Below, in pieces: positions 41,178 through 50,127 of a stretch of 64,000 nt of DNA. This DNA is from Streptomyces sp. CoH27 (GTDB lineage: Bacteria; Actinomycetota; Actinomycetes; Streptomycetales; Streptomycetaceae). The first letter of the stretch is position 1; the number at the start of each line of letters is the position of its first letter. A model generated the notes under the pieces. The model worked only from the letters and a program-made list of their open reading frames with translations. It did no database searches and was not told where the DNA came from. The stretch is taken from contig NZ_JAIQYY010000006.1 of the NCBI RefSeq assembly GCF_020181035.1, forward strand, positions 38,905-102,904. The letters run 5' to 3'. Both the position numbers and the translations under genes were made by a program.

Positions 41178-43061
41178 GTGCTTGACCCGGGCCCTGGTCA
41201 CCTCGGTGAGCACCTGCTGCACGATCTGGCTCCCGGTCGGCACCAGCGCCGGTTCATACGTCCAGGCGTGCCCGACCCAGGGATCGGCAAGATGGTCGTC
41301 GGGCACGGGTGTGAGTCGCATCAGCGAACGCCACAGCGGGTCGAGCAAGGGGCCATAGGCGGCGGCATCCTCACGGTCCGCCACCAGCAGCAGATGCACG
41401 CCCACCGCGGGGCCCTCGTCGGCGAGGTAGCGCAGTCGGGTCACCGCGCGGTCGTCGAAGCCGTGCGGGAAGTCGTTGACGATCAGCAGCTGCCGCGCGG
41501 TGTCGACATCGGCCGGAAGCGACTCGGGCGTGCCGCCGCGCAGCGCCATCTGCACCAGGTCGACCCGCCGGGTGAGCCTCTCCAGCACCTCCGCCACGCC
41601 CGCCGCCCCGGCTGCGGGAGGCGTGGTGAGCACACCGGTCCGCGTCAGCACCCCGAGCGCCGCGGCCCCGGCCCCGGCCGGGTCGATGGCCTGCACGGCG
41701 AAGTCCCCCGGCGGATGCACGGCGAGCAGCCGCGCCGCCAGCGCGACCGCCGCCTCCATGGCCAGCTGCCGCAGCTCGGCGGCGTCCGGGAAGCCGTCGG
41801 GCGCCACCGGGCCGCTGTCCAGCCACAGGCCCCGCTCCAGCGGCAGCCTGACCAGCAGGGGGACGCGCAGCGGCACACTCTCCGGAAGATGCAGATCGCC
41901 CAGCCGCAGGGCCATCGGCGGCTCGGCCGGCACCCGGTAGGCGTGCCAGACAGGGTTGTCCCAGCGGGCGTAGGCGGGCGGGAGTGCGGGCTCGACCACG
42001 TCGGACTCCGCGGCGAGCTGGGCGAGGTCGCGATCGAGGGCCGCGCGGGCTTGGTCGACCAGCTGCGTCCGGCGGGCGTGGGCCGCCTCGCGCGCGGTGT
42101 CGCCCGCCGTGCCGAGCCGGCCGCGGGGGTCGGCCAGCGCCTGGTCGAGCTCCTTCTCCAGACGGGAGTCGGCGAATTCGACGGCGCTGCGGTACGCGGC
42201 CGTGGTGCGGGCCAGGTCCTCGAACATGCCCCAGACCTGGTTGTACAGGCGCTCCTCCATCGACCAGCCGACGGCGTCCCCCGCGACCGGTTGCGCGGGC
42301 TGCTCCTCGGTGGCCGGAGAGGCTGAGGGCGTCGGTTCGGTGCCGTGCGGGCGGCGGCGGGGGTGGGTGTAGTCCACCGGGGTGCCTGGGGCGCGCGGGG
42401 CGGCGTCGGGGGCCTGGGTGTCGTACGGGTTCTGGGCGTCGTAGGAGGGTGCGGGCGCCGGTGTGTGCGGGCGCGCCGGCGCCGCCGTGCCATGAGCGGC
42501 TGTGGAGGCCGGGGCGGGGGCCGCCGAGTGCTGGACGGCGGCCGCGAGGTCGGCGGCCGCGGGCAGTCCCTGGTCGGCCAGGAGTGCGGGCAGACCGGCC
42601 GCGTAGCCCTGGCCCATCGCGCGGACCTTCCAGGCGCCCTGTCTGCGGTACAGCTCCAGAGCGATCACCGCCGTCTCGGTGTCCAGGCCGGTCAGGGTGT
42701 AGCTGACCAGTTCGCTGCCGTCGGGGCCGTCGACCGCGGTGTGCGGGGCTGCGACGGCACCGAACCGGAGCGGCCCGGCGGACCCTGTGGGCAGCGCGAG
42801 GAACACGGCGACGCGGTGCACGGTCTCGGGCAGGGCGCCCAGGTCGGCGGTCAGCCGGTGCTCGGCGGCGGCCTGCCGGGGCACCTCGACGCCGAGCAGG
42901 GCGGGGGTGCCGGGATGGGCCACCCACTGGGGGCCGTGCACCGTGCCGTTCTCGTCGCCGAGCGTGGCTCCGGCGAGGACCGGGGCCCCCGCCGAGATCC
43001 GGATCGTCAGCAGGACCTCGGACAGCGGGTGGTTCTGCCCCCGCACCAGCTCGGCCGTCAT
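41172..43061 (-). CDS. TerD-domain protein fused to a degenerate FtsK/SpoIIIE-like domain
   Basis: A 629-residue protein. Residues 1-165 are a TerD-like calcium-binding domain (ELVRGQNHPLS, ALPETVHRVAVFLAL, ELVSYTLTGLDTETAVIALELYRRQGAWKVRAMGQGY). An Ala/Pro-rich linker (about 170-265) follows, then a coiled helical part (about 275-370). The C-terminal 250 residues resemble FtsK/SpoIIIE-type ATPases, with a Walker B-like QLLIVNDFPHGF and LADEGPAVGVHLLLVADRED. No GxxxxGKS/T is present where Walker A should be. It is 54 bp downstream of the stand-alone terD gene. Probably a cytoplasmic scaffold in a tellurite/stress-response complex; function not established. Confidence 0.85.
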   Translation of the reverse strand: MTAELVRGQNHPLSEVLLTIRISAGAPVLAGATLGDENGTVHGPQWVAHPGTPALLGVEVPRQAAAEHRLTADLGALPETVHRVAVFLALPTGSAGPLRFGAVAAPHTAVDGPDGSELVSYTLTGLDTETAVIALELYRRQGAWKVRAMGQGYAAGLPALLADQGLPAAADLAAAVQHSAAPAPASTAAHGTAAPARPHTPAPAPSYDAQNPYDTQAPDAAPRAPGTPVDYTHPRRRPHGTEPTPSASPATEEQPAQPVAGDAVGWSMEERLYNQVWGMFEDLARTTAAYRSAVEFADSRLEKELDQALADPRGRLGTAGDTAREAAHARRTQLVDQARAALDRDLAQLAAESDVVEPALPPAYARWDNPVWHAYRVPAEPPMALRLGDLHLPESVPLRVPLLVRLPLERGLWLDSGPVAPDGFPDAAELRQLAMEAAVALAARLLAVHPPGDFAVQAIDPAGAGAAALGVLTRTGVLTTPPAAGAAGVAEVLERLTRRVDLVQMALRGGTPESLPADVDTARQLLIVNDFPHGFDDRAVTRLRYLADEGPAVGVHLLLVADREDAAAYGPLLDPLWRSLMRLTPVPDDHLADPWVGHAWTYEPALVPTGSQIVQQVLTEVTRARVKHR

Positions 43062-43115
43062 CGCCGTGCCCCCCGTGTCGTTGTGTCGTACGCGCTGCCG
43101 GTCGGGCGGGCGGTC

Positions 43116-43694
43116 CTACAGGTGCGGCAGGATCGCCGGCATCAGGTCCTGGAAGGTGCGGCCGTTGGCCGGAGTCCCCAGGGCGGTCATCGTCCAGCCC
43201 GAGCCCGCGCGGTGCACCTTCGCCATGATCTGGGCGGTGTAGTCGCCGCCGCCGTCCAGCGTGTAGCGGGCCAGTTCCTGGCCGTTGGTCTCGTCCACGA
43301 GGCGGCAGAACGCGTTCTGCACCTCCTGGAAGGTCTGGCCCGTGAAGGAGTTCACGGTGAAGACGATCTGGTCGATGTGGACGGGGACGCGCTGCAGATC
43401 CACCAGGATCGATTCGTCGTCCCCGCCCTGGCCGGCGCCGCCGACCAGATTGTCGCCGGTGTGGCGCACGGAACCGTCGTCGCTCACCAGGTGGCGGAAG
43501 AAGACGACGTCGACCGGCTGCTTCTCGGCGAAGAGCACCGCCGAGGCGTCCAGGTCGATCTCCTTGGTGCGCGAACCGAACAGGCCGCGCCGCTTCGCCG
43601 CCTGCCAGCCGAGCCCCATACGGACCGCGGTCAGGGTGCCTCCGTCCTTCTTCTCCAGGCTGATGGCCTGACCCTTGCTCAAGTTGACGGACAC
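43116..43694 (-). CDS. TerD-family stress protein
   Basis: A 192-residue cytoplasmic TerD/TerZ-type protein. SVNLSKGQAISLEKKDGG at the N-terminus, DLDASAVLFAE, and the paired acidic loops around GGDDESILVDLQRVP and FCRLVDETNGQELARYTL match calcium-binding TerD proteins. In Streptomyces TerD-domain proteins affect differentiation and calcium responses. The spacing to the TerD/FtsK-like gene (54 bp) suggests a two-gene operon. Confidence 0.95.
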   Translation of the reverse strand: MSVNLSKGQAISLEKKDGGTLTAVRMGLGWQAAKRRGLFGSRTKEIDLDASAVLFAEKQPVDVVFFRHLVSDDGSVRHTGDNLVGGAGQGGDDESILVDLQRVPVHIDQIVFTVNSFTGQTFQEVQNAFCRLVDETNGQELARYTLDGGGDYTAQIMAKVHRAGSGWTMTALGTPANGRTFQDLMPAILPHL

Positions 43695-43849
43695 CCTGAA
43701 TCCCCTCTCGATGGTCCCCTGTTGCCGCGCAGTGCGCGGTTGTCCAAAACCCTACGCAGGCGCGCCGACAGTGCCGAACCCCGGCCCGCGCTTTGTGTCG
43801 GTCTTGCAACACTTGGCGCGTATTCCGAGGTCCGGCAGAGGTCGGCAGC

Positions 43850-45988
43850 TCAGGCGAGGCCCGCCTCCCGCATCTGGCGCAGCTCCTTCTTCATCTCCGA
43901 GACCTCGTCGCGCAGCCGGGCCGCGATCTCGAACTGCAGCTCTGCGGCGGCGGCGCGCATCCGCTCGGTCATCTCCTCGATCTGCTCGGCGAGTTCGGCC
44001 GCCGGACGGTCCGTGGGCACCGCCTGGCCCTTGGCTGCCTTGCCGGCCTTCGCGCCCTTGGCCGCCTTGTCGCCGAGCGCCGGGACGGGTGCCTTGGCGC
44101 CCTTGCCGTCCTTGGACTTGCGGTAGCCGCTGCCGAGGAGCTGCTCGGTGTCGACCTCCTCGCGGGCGATCTGCGCGACGATGTCGTTGATCTTCTTGCG
44201 CAGCGGCTGCGGGTCGATGCCGTTCGCCTTGTTGTAGGCGACCTGCTTCTCCCGGCGGCGGTTGGTCTCCTCGATGGCCTTCTCCATCGCCGGGGTGATC
44301 TTGTCGGCGTACATGTGGACCTGGCCGGAGACGTTGCGCGCCGCGCGGCCGATGGTCTGGATCAGCGACGTGCCGGAGCGCAGGAAGCCCTCCTTGTCGG
44401 CGTCCAGGATCGCCACCAGGGACACCTCGGGCAGGTCGAGGCCCTCGCGCAGCAGGTTGATGCCGACCAGGACGTCGAACTCGCCGCTGCGCAGTTCGCG
44501 CAGCAGCTCGACGCGGCGCAGGGTGTCGACGTCGCTGTGCAGATAGCGCACCTGGATGCCCAGTTCCAGGAAATAGTCGGTGAGGTCCTCGGCCATCTTC
44601 TTTGTGAGTGTGGTGACGAGGACGCGCTCGTCCTTCTCGGTGCGCTTGCGGATCTCGTGCACCAGGTCGTCGATCTGGCCCTCGGTGGGCTTGACGACGA
44701 CCTCGGGATCGACGAGGCCGGTGGGGCGGATGATCTGCTCGACCGCGCCGTCGGAGCGCGACAGCTCGTACGGTCCCGGAGTGGCCGACAGGTAGACGCT
44801 CTGGCCGATGCGCTCCTGGAACTCCTCCCACTTCAGGGGGCGGTTGTCCAGGGCGGACGGCAGGCGGAAACCGTGTTCCACGAGGGTGCGCTTGCGGGAG
44901 GCGTCACCCTCGTACATGGCGCCGATCTGCGGGACCGTGACGTGTGACTCGTCGATGACGAGCAGGAAGTCGTCCGGGAAGTAGTCGAGCAGAGTGTTCG
45001 GCGGGGAGCCGGGCGAGCGGCCGTCGAAGTGCATCGAGTAGTTCTCCACGCCGGAGCAGGTGCCGATCTGGCGGAGCATCTCGATGTCGTACGTGGTGCG
45101 CATCCGCAGCCGCTGGGCCTCCAGCAGCTTGCCCTGCTTCTCCAGCTCGGCGAGGCGCTCCCCCAGCTCCTTCTCGATGTCGTTGACGGCCCGCTCCATG
45201 CGCTCCGGGCCGGCGACGTAGTGGGAGGCGGGGAAGACGTACAGCTGCTGGTCGTCGCTGATGATCTCGCCGGTGAGCGGGTGCAGCGTGGACAGCGCCT
45301 CGATCTCGTCGCCGAACATCTCGATACGGACGGCCAGCTCCTCGTAGACCGGGAAGATCTCGATGGTGTCGCCGCGGACCCGGAAGGTGCCGCGGGTGAA
45401 GGCCAAGTCGTTGCGGGTGTACTGGATGTCGACGAAGCGGCGCAGCAGCTCGTCCCGGTCGATCTCGTCGCCGACCCTCAGGGGGACCATCCGGTCCACG
45501 TACTCCTGCGGGGTGCCGAGGCCGTAGATGCAGGAGACCGAGGCGACCACGACGACGTCGCGGCGGGTGAGCAGCGAGTTCGTCGCCGAGTGGCGCAGGC
45601 GCTCGACCTCCTCGTTGATCGAGGAGTCCTTCTCGATGTAGGTGTCCGACTGCGGGACATAGGCCTCGGGCTGGTAGTAGTCGTAGTACGAGACGAAGTA
45701 CTCGACCGCGTTGTTCGGCAACAGCTCGCGGAATTCGTTGGCCAGCTGAGCGGCCAGCGTCTTGTTCGGCGCCATCACGAGCGTGGGGCGCTGAAGCTTC
45801 TCGATCATCCACGCTGTGGTGGCGGACTTGCCGGTGCCGGTCGCGCCCAGCAGGACGACGTCCTTCTCACCGGCCTCGATGCGCTTGGCCAGCTCGGCGA
45901 TGGCCGCCGGCTGGTCTCCGCTGGGCTGGTAGGGGCTGACGACCTCGAAGGGCGCCACCGTGCGTTCGATGTGGGAAACGGGCCGCAT
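43850..45988 (-). CDS. uvrB: excinuclease ABC subunit B
   Basis: A 712-residue helicase-fold protein that verifies damage and loads UvrC. It has Walker A GATGTGKS, the strand-insertion beta-hairpin ([21 protein letters not shown]), LLVIDESHV-type motif [21 protein letters not shown], and QTIGRAARN (motif VI). A C-terminal UVR motif ([30 protein letters not shown]) follows a Lys/Ala-rich linker. ATG 45988 is used; an upstream GTG (46018) would lie inside the promoter. The damage-type promoter places the transcript start at this ATG, so the message is probably leaderless. Confidence 0.97.
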   Translation of the reverse strand: MRPVSHIERTVAPFEVVSPYQPSGDQPAAIAELAKRIEAGEKDVVLLGATGTGKSATTAWMIEKLQRPTLVMAPNKTLAAQLANEFRELLPNNAVEYFVSYYDYYQPEAYVPQSDTYIEKDSSINEEVERLRHSATNSLLTRRDVVVVASVSCIYGLGTPQEYVDRMVPLRVGDEIDRDELLRRFVDIQYTRNDLAFTRGTFRVRGDTIEIFPVYEELAVRIEMFGDEIEALSTLHPLTGEIISDDQQLYVFPASHYVAGPERMERAVNDIEKELGERLAELEKQGKLLEAQRLRMRTTYDIEMLRQIGTCSGVENYSMHFDGRSPGSPPNTLLDYFPDDFLLVIDESHVTVPQIGAMYEGDASRKRTLVEHGFRLPSALDNRPLKWEEFQERIGQSVYLSATPGPYELSRSDGAVEQIIRPTGLVDPEVVVKPTEGQIDDLVHEIRKRTEKDERVLVTTLTKKMAEDLTDYFLELGIQVRYLHSDVDTLRRVELLRELRSGEFDVLVGINLLREGLDLPEVSLVAILDADKEGFLRSGTSLIQTIGRAARNVSGQVHMYADKITPAMEKAIEETNRRREKQVAYNKANGIDPQPLRKKINDIVAQIAREEVDTEQLLGSGYRKSKDGKGAKAPVPALGDKAAKGAKAGKAAKGQAVPTDRPAAELAEQIEEMTERMRAAAAELQFEIAARLRDEVSEMKKELRQMREAGLA

Positions 45989-45995
45989 GCCATCC

Positions 45996-46018
45996 ACCGT
46001 ACGACCCCCCACTGACAA
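45996..46018 (-). promoter_or_regulatory. DNA-damage promoter (RecA-NDp/PafBC type) of uvrB
   Basis: On the minus strand TTGTCAGTGGG (46008-46018) is followed after six bases by TACGGT (45996-46001). Ten of eleven upstream positions match the consensus. A start six to eight bases past the -10 coincides with ATG 45988. Confidence 0.85.
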
Positions 46019-46037
46019 CGGGCCCCGATCAGGTGTT

Positions 46038-46892
46038 TTACCTGGTCCGGGAGCCGTGGTGCTCGGGTTGGCGCTCGTTGTGGAGCGCGGGCCGGCGGTC
46101 CAGGTGGGAGGCGACGGCGGCGGGGACGCCCGGTTTGTGCTCGGCGATCCTGCGGACGGGCCGGCCCATCACCATCAGCGGGTCGAAGACCACGACGACC
46201 GCCGCGAGGAGCAGGAAGGCGAGCGGGCCGATCAGCATGGGTGCGAGCACGGACGGCTCCGGCGCGCCGCCGGTGGCATGAGAGGGGCCGTCGAGGTGGA
46301 CGCGCAGGGCTGCCATGCCCATGTAGTGCATGCCGCTCACCGCGAACCCCATGACGAGGCTCGCCCCCACGCTCCAGAGGAAGCCGCGCACGCGTCCGGC
46401 GGCCCACAGGGCGGCGGTCGCGGCCACCACCGCTATGACGACGGAGGCGGCGACGGTGAGGGTGTTGTAGGTGAACCGCCCGTGGAAGTGGACGCCGGCC
46501 ATGCCGAGGTAGTGCATCGAGGCGACGCCCAGACCGGTGATCGTGCCGCCGGTGAAGAGCGCGGTGCCGGTGGCGCCCCGGTAGCCGACGATGAAGATGC
46601 CGACGCCGACCATGACGATCGCGAGGCCGAGGCTCGCGTAGGTGATCGGCTTGTCGTAGTGGATCGGTGTCTCCTTGATGGCAAAGCCCATCATGGCGAC
46701 GAAGTGCATGGTCCATATGCCGGAGCCGATCGCGGCGGCGCCGAGGGCCAGCCAGGCGGGCCGCCAGGAGTGCGTGACCAGCAGCGCCCGGGTGGTGCAG
46801 CGCAGGCCGAGGGCACCGCCCAGGCAGGCCATCAGATAGGCCACCAACGGGGTGACGGCCCCGTAGCTGAATCCGTCGACCGTGCCTTGCAT
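46038..46892 (-). CDS. MHYT-domain integral membrane sensor
   Basis: A 284-residue membrane protein with seven TM helices. The repeated MHYT motif occurs three times at membrane boundaries: [18 protein letters not shown] and MHYMGMAAL. The conserved Met/His residues are thought to bind copper and sense O2, CO or NO. Unlike many relatives, no GGDEF, EAL or kinase domain follows; the C-terminus is a short cytoplasmic tail, so output would require a partner. ATG 46892 is chosen because the first TM follows directly. Confidence 0.9.
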   Translation of the reverse strand: MQGTVDGFSYGAVTPLVAYLMACLGGALGLRCTTRALLVTHSWRPAWLALGAAAIGSGIWTMHFVAMMGFAIKETPIHYDKPITYASLGLAIVMVGVGIFIVGYRGATGTALFTGGTITGLGVASMHYLGMAGVHFHGRFTYNTLTVAASVVIAVVAATAALWAAGRVRGFLWSVGASLVMGFAVSGMHYMGMAALRVHLDGPSHATGGAPEPSVLAPMLIGPLAFLLLAAVVVVFDPLMVMGRPVRRIAEHKPGVPAAVASHLDRRPALHNERQPEHHGSRTR

Positions 46893-47034
46893 CCGTGGCT
46901 GCCCTTCCGCCCTCTTGCGTCCCGGAATACCTGAAATGTTCCCCCGGCCCAGGACCGCGCGGGCGGTCAGGGTTGTCGCAGAGAGTATGACTCCCACCGG
47001 AATGGTCGAACGATTTTCCGGCAAAGAAACACGG

Positions 47035-47058
47035 CGTTGCCGCACTTGTGCGGCAACG
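47035..47058. promoter_or_regulatory. 11-bp-arm inverted repeat between the MHYT and GDPD genes
   Basis: Arms CGTTGCCGCAC (47035-47045) and GTGCGGCAACG (47048-47058) pair perfectly across TT. It lies between divergent start codons (143 bp from one, 115 bp from the other) and has no T-run, so it is more likely an operator than a terminator. Confidence 0.6.
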
Positions 47059-47172
47059 GTGAGCGCACGTCGACATCTGCCTGCGATGTGTGACCGTCAT
47101 GCGCGCGCGTACCACTGACGATCTGCTGTCACTCTTGTTGCATTCGGTATTCGCTGGACGCGAGGAGTCTGC

Positions 47173-48048
47173 ATGCACGCGCGCGTAGTGGGGGCCGTCA
47201 CGGCCGTCGCGGCCCTGGGGGTCGCGGCGGTCCTGTTGATCCCGTCTTCCGACGCCCGGGCCGGCGGTTCCGGCGCGCCTACGGTGATCGCACACCGCGG
47301 CGCCTCCGCCTACGCTCCCGAGAACACGCTGGCCTCGATCGACAAGGCCGCGCAGCTGGGCTTCACCTGGGTCGAGAACGACGTCCAGCGCACCAAGGAC
47401 GGCGAGCTGGTCGTCATCCACGACGACAGCCTCAACCGCACCACGAACGTCGAGCAGGTCTTCCCCGGCCGGGCGCCGTGGAAGGTGAAGGACTTCACCG
47501 CGGCCGAGATCGCCCGGCTGGACGCGGGCAGCTGGTACTCCCCCGCGTACGCGGGCACGCGCGTGCCGACCCTCACGCAGTACATGCGCCGGATCGAGCA
47601 CAACCACGAGAAGCTGCTCCTGGAGGTCAAGAACCCCGAGCTGTACCCGGGTATGGAGCAGCAGATCCTGAAGCTCCTCGGCAACGAGGGCTGGCTCGAT
47701 CAGAGCCATCTGGGGCGGCTGATCGTGCAGAGTTTCAGCGCCGACAGCATCCGGACCGTGCACGAGCTGAAGCCGGCCGTCACCACGGCCCTTCTCGGCT
47801 CGCCCAAGGTGGCGCAGCTGCACCAGTACGCGCGCTTCACCGATCTGGTCAATCCCTCGACCGGGTCGCTCTCCCTGGGCTACGTCGCGGCCGTGCACGC
47901 CTTCAAGGGGGCGCACGGCAGGCGGCTCGGCGTGTTCGCCTGGACGGTGAACGACGCGGCCGCCGCCCGCAGGGTCGCGGGTTACGGCGTCGACGGAATC
48001 ATCACCAACAAGCCTGACGTGGTGCGGGGGGCGCTGGGCTCGGGCTGA
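47173..48048 (+). CDS. secreted glycerophosphodiester phosphodiesterase
   Basis: A 291-residue enzyme with an N-terminal signal peptide (residues 1-30, ending near SDARA). It hydrolyses glycerophosphodiesters from lipids or teichoic acid to glycerol 3-phosphate. The catalytic and metal residues are in VIAHRGASAYAPENT (His, Arg, Glu, Asn), VENDVQRTKDGELVVIHDD and LLEVKNPE. ATG 47173 has GAGGAG eight bases upstream. No transporter for the product is adjacent. Phosphate control is possible, but no pho box was read. Confidence 0.94.
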   Translation: MHARVVGAVTAVAALGVAAVLLIPSSDARAGGSGAPTVIAHRGASAYAPENTLASIDKAAQLGFTWVENDVQRTKDGELVVIHDDSLNRTTNVEQVFPGRAPWKVKDFTAAEIARLDAGSWYSPAYAGTRVPTLTQYMRRIEHNHEKLLLEVKNPELYPGMEQQILKLLGNEGWLDQSHLGRLIVQSFSADSIRTVHELKPAVTTALLGSPKVAQLHQYARFTDLVNPSTGSLSLGYVAAVHAFKGAHGRRLGVFAWTVNDAAAARRVAGYGVDGIITNKPDVVRGALGSG

Positions 48049-48060
48049 GCCGGGCGGGCG

Positions 48061-48083
48061 TTGTCAGTGGCGGGCCGTACCGT
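48061..48083 (+). promoter_or_regulatory. DNA-damage promoter (RecA-NDp/PafBC type) of the alkylguanine methyltransferase gene
   Basis: A perfect TTGTCAGTGGC (48061-48071) is followed after six bases by TACCGT (48078-48083). The expected transcript start falls on the A of ATG 48090, and no Shine-Dalgarno is present, so translation should be leaderless. Confidence 0.88.
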
Positions 48084-48089
48084 GGTCGC

Positions 48090-48644
48090 ATGGACAGCCA
48101 AGGGCAGGATGAGCAACGGGTCGTGTGGGCCGTCGTCGGCAGCGACATCGGTCCGCTGATGCTGGCCGCGAGCCGCGACGGCCTGGTCAACGTCGTCTTC
48201 AACGCCACGGACGCGGTGCGCGACCGGGCCTTGGAGCGGCTGGCGTCCCGGCTCGGCGTCACCCCGGTCGAGGATCCGGACTCGCCGCTGCTGGCCGAGG
48301 CGATACGCCAGCTGCGCGCGTACTTCGCGGGCGAGCGGCACGGCTTCGATCTGCCGCTGGACTGGTCGCTCATCTCCGGCTTCAACCGGCAGGTGCTGCG
48401 CGAGCTGGCCTCCGGGGTGCCGTACGGCACGGTGGTGGGGTACGGCGATCTCGCGGGCCGGGTCGGGCAGCCCGGCGGGGCGCAGGCGGTCGGCGCGGCG
48501 ATGGGCGCCAATCCTCTGCCGGTGGTGGTGCCGTGTCACCGCGTGGTGGAGAGCGATGGCGGTATCGGGGGTTTCGGGGGCGGGCTGGAGACCAAGCGGA
48601 AGCTGCTCGCGCTGGAGGGCGTGCTGCCCGAGCCGCTGTTCTGA
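48090..48644 (+). CDS. ogt: methylated-DNA--[protein]-cysteine S-methyltransferase
   Basis: A 184-residue suicide repair protein that moves an alkyl group from O6-alkylguanine to its own cysteine. The active site VVVPCHRVV is present, preceded by VPYGTVVGYGDLAGRVGQPGGAQAVGAAMGANPLP (helix-turn-helix and arginine finger region) and followed by GIGGFGGGLETKRKLLALEG. The N-terminal ribonuclease-like part is standard. It stands alone with a damage-type promoter and a leaderless start, and converges on the VOC gene. Confidence 0.95.
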   Translation: MDSQGQDEQRVVWAVVGSDIGPLMLAASRDGLVNVVFNATDAVRDRALERLASRLGVTPVEDPDSPLLAEAIRQLRAYFAGERHGFDLPLDWSLISGFNRQVLRELASGVPYGTVVGYGDLAGRVGQPGGAQAVGAAMGANPLPVVVPCHRVVESDGGIGGFGGGLETKRKLLALEGVLPEPLF

Positions 48645-48678
48645 CCGCTGACTTGTGGCCCTCTGATCCGGTCAGGGT

Positions 48679-49110
48679 TCAGTCGTCGTAGTGCCGGGCC
48701 TCGAAGACGTTGCCGTCGGGGTCCTGAAAGTAGAACGTGCGCGGGGCGTTGCCGCGGGCTCCGAACGAGTCGTGGCCGATGTCGGACAACGGCACGCCGT
48801 GGTGCTCCAGCCGGGCGCGCAGAGCGTCGAAGGCCTCGGCCGGCAGGGACAGACAGACGTGGTTGACCGGGTGGCCGGCGCTGTCGGCGGCACCGGGCAG
48901 CATTTTCATTTGGTCCACAAAGGTGCGCGGCGCGAGGTCCAGGAGGGTCTCCTCGTTGACGCGCATGGAAGGGAACGGCACCTTCCCCTCGATGAACTCG
49001 GTGAGTCTCACGGGCTCCAGACCGACGGCGTCCGCGTGGAAGCGGGCTGCGGCCACCGGGTCGGTCACCCACAGGACGACGTGGTCGAGACGCATGCTGT
49101 TCTTCGTCAT
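48679..49110 (-). CDS. VOC-superfamily (glyoxalase/dioxygenase fold) protein
   Basis: A 143-residue vicinal-oxygen-chelate protein. The first module starts MRLDHVVLWVTDPVAAARFHADAVGLEPVR, and the second has NHVCLSLPAEAFDALRARLEHHGV and ends FYFQDPDGNVFEARHYDD. The His and Glu metal positions (DHVVL, NHVCL, FEARH) are consistent with a mononuclear metal site. Activity could be glyoxalase, dioxygenase or resistance-type binding; it cannot be told from sequence. ATG 49110 adds five residues; ATG 49095 is an alternative. Confidence 0.85.
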   Translation of the reverse strand: MTKNSMRLDHVVLWVTDPVAAARFHADAVGLEPVRLTEFIEGKVPFPSMRVNEETLLDLAPRTFVDQMKMLPGAADSAGHPVNHVCLSLPAEAFDALRARLEHHGVPLSDIGHDSFGARGNAPRTFYFQDPDGNVFEARHYDD

Positions 49111-49212
49111 GCCGCCCAGGCTGGTGGCGTCCCCCACAGGCCGCAAGCGTTTAGCCGTGGCCGGCACCCGCCAGAGATCCAGAGACAAGGCAAGGCCGAC
49201 GGACAGGAGGCG

Positions 49213-50127
49213 ATGCGCGTGGTGCTCGTGGTGTCGGAAGAGGTCCGGGAAGCGATCGACGCACGGCGGCCGGTGGTGGCCCTGGAGTCCACGATCATCG
49301 CGCACGGCCTGCCCCGCCCGCGCAATCTCCAGGTGGCGCTGGAGCTGGAGGACGCGGTGCGGCGAGAGGGCGCCGTACCCGCGACCATCGCCGTCCTGGA
49401 CGGCCGCCCCCGGGTCGGGCTGGACAAGGAGCAGCTGGAGCGGGTCGCGAACGAGGACGGCATCCGCAAGCTGGGCCACCGCGATCTGCCGCTCGCCGTG
49501 GCCGGGGGCGTGAGCGGGGCGACCACGGTGTCGGCGACGGCGCGGCTGGCGGCGCTCGCGGGCATCCGGGTGTTCGCCACGGGCGGGCTGGGCGGTGTGC
49601 ACCGCGAGTGGACGGTGACGCAGGACGAGTCGGCCGACCTGGGGCTGCTGGCGCGTACGCGGATCACCGTGGTCTGCGCGGGCGTGAAGTCGATCCTGGA
49701 CGTGCCGGCGACGCTGCAGCGGCTGGAGACGCTGGGCGTGGCCGTCGCCGGGTACGGCACGGACCGCTTCCCCGGCTTCTACCTGTCCGACTCGGGGCAT
49801 CCGGTCGACTGGACGCTGGACAGTCCGGAGCAGGTCGCCGAGGTCATGCGGGCCCAGGACGCGCTCGACGCGCCCGCATCGGCGCTGATCGTCGCCCATC
49901 CCGTCCCCGAGGCTGAACAGCTCGATCCCGAGGTGCACGCGCGCGTGCTCGCCGACGCGCTGCACGCATGCGCGGAGCAGGGGATCAGCGGGCAGGCGGT
50001 CACGCCGTTCCTGCTGGACTACCTGGTCCGGCACACGGAGGGCGCCTCCCTGAGCGCCAATCTGGCGGCCGTACGCGGCAACGTACGGCTGGCGGCGCGG
50101 ATCGCCACCGCCTGGACCAGGGGGTGA
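49213..50127 (+). CDS. psuG: pseudouridine-5'-phosphate glycosidase
   Basis: A 304-residue enzyme that splits pseudouridine 5'-phosphate into uracil and ribose 5-phosphate. VVALESTIIAHGLPRPRN, GATTVSATARLAALAGIRVFATGGLGGVHR and VVCAGVKSILDVPATLQRLETLGVAVAGYGTDRFPGFY are the family signatures, including the catalytic Lys. ATG 49213 has AGGAGG at good spacing. Its stop overlaps the start of the kinase gene (GTGA at 50124-50127). The pair fits salvage of pseudouridine from RNA turnover. Confidence 0.95.
   Translation: MRVVLVVSEEVREAIDARRPVVALESTIIAHGLPRPRNLQVALELEDAVRREGAVPATIAVLDGRPRVGLDKEQLERVANEDGIRKLGHRDLPLAVAGGVSGATTVSATARLAALAGIRVFATGGLGGVHREWTVTQDESADLGLLARTRITVVCAGVKSILDVPATLQRLETLGVAVAGYGTDRFPGFYLSDSGHPVDWTLDSPEQVAEVMRAQDALDAPASALIVAHPVPEAEQLDPEVHARVLADALHACAEQGISGQAVTPFLLDYLVRHTEGASLSANLAAVRGNVRLAARIATAWTRG

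Noticed and set aside
48691-49212. Extension of PsuG upstream over the VOC gene
   Set aside because: The extra sequence is the complement of the VOC gene; ATG 49213 with AGGAGG gives the family start.
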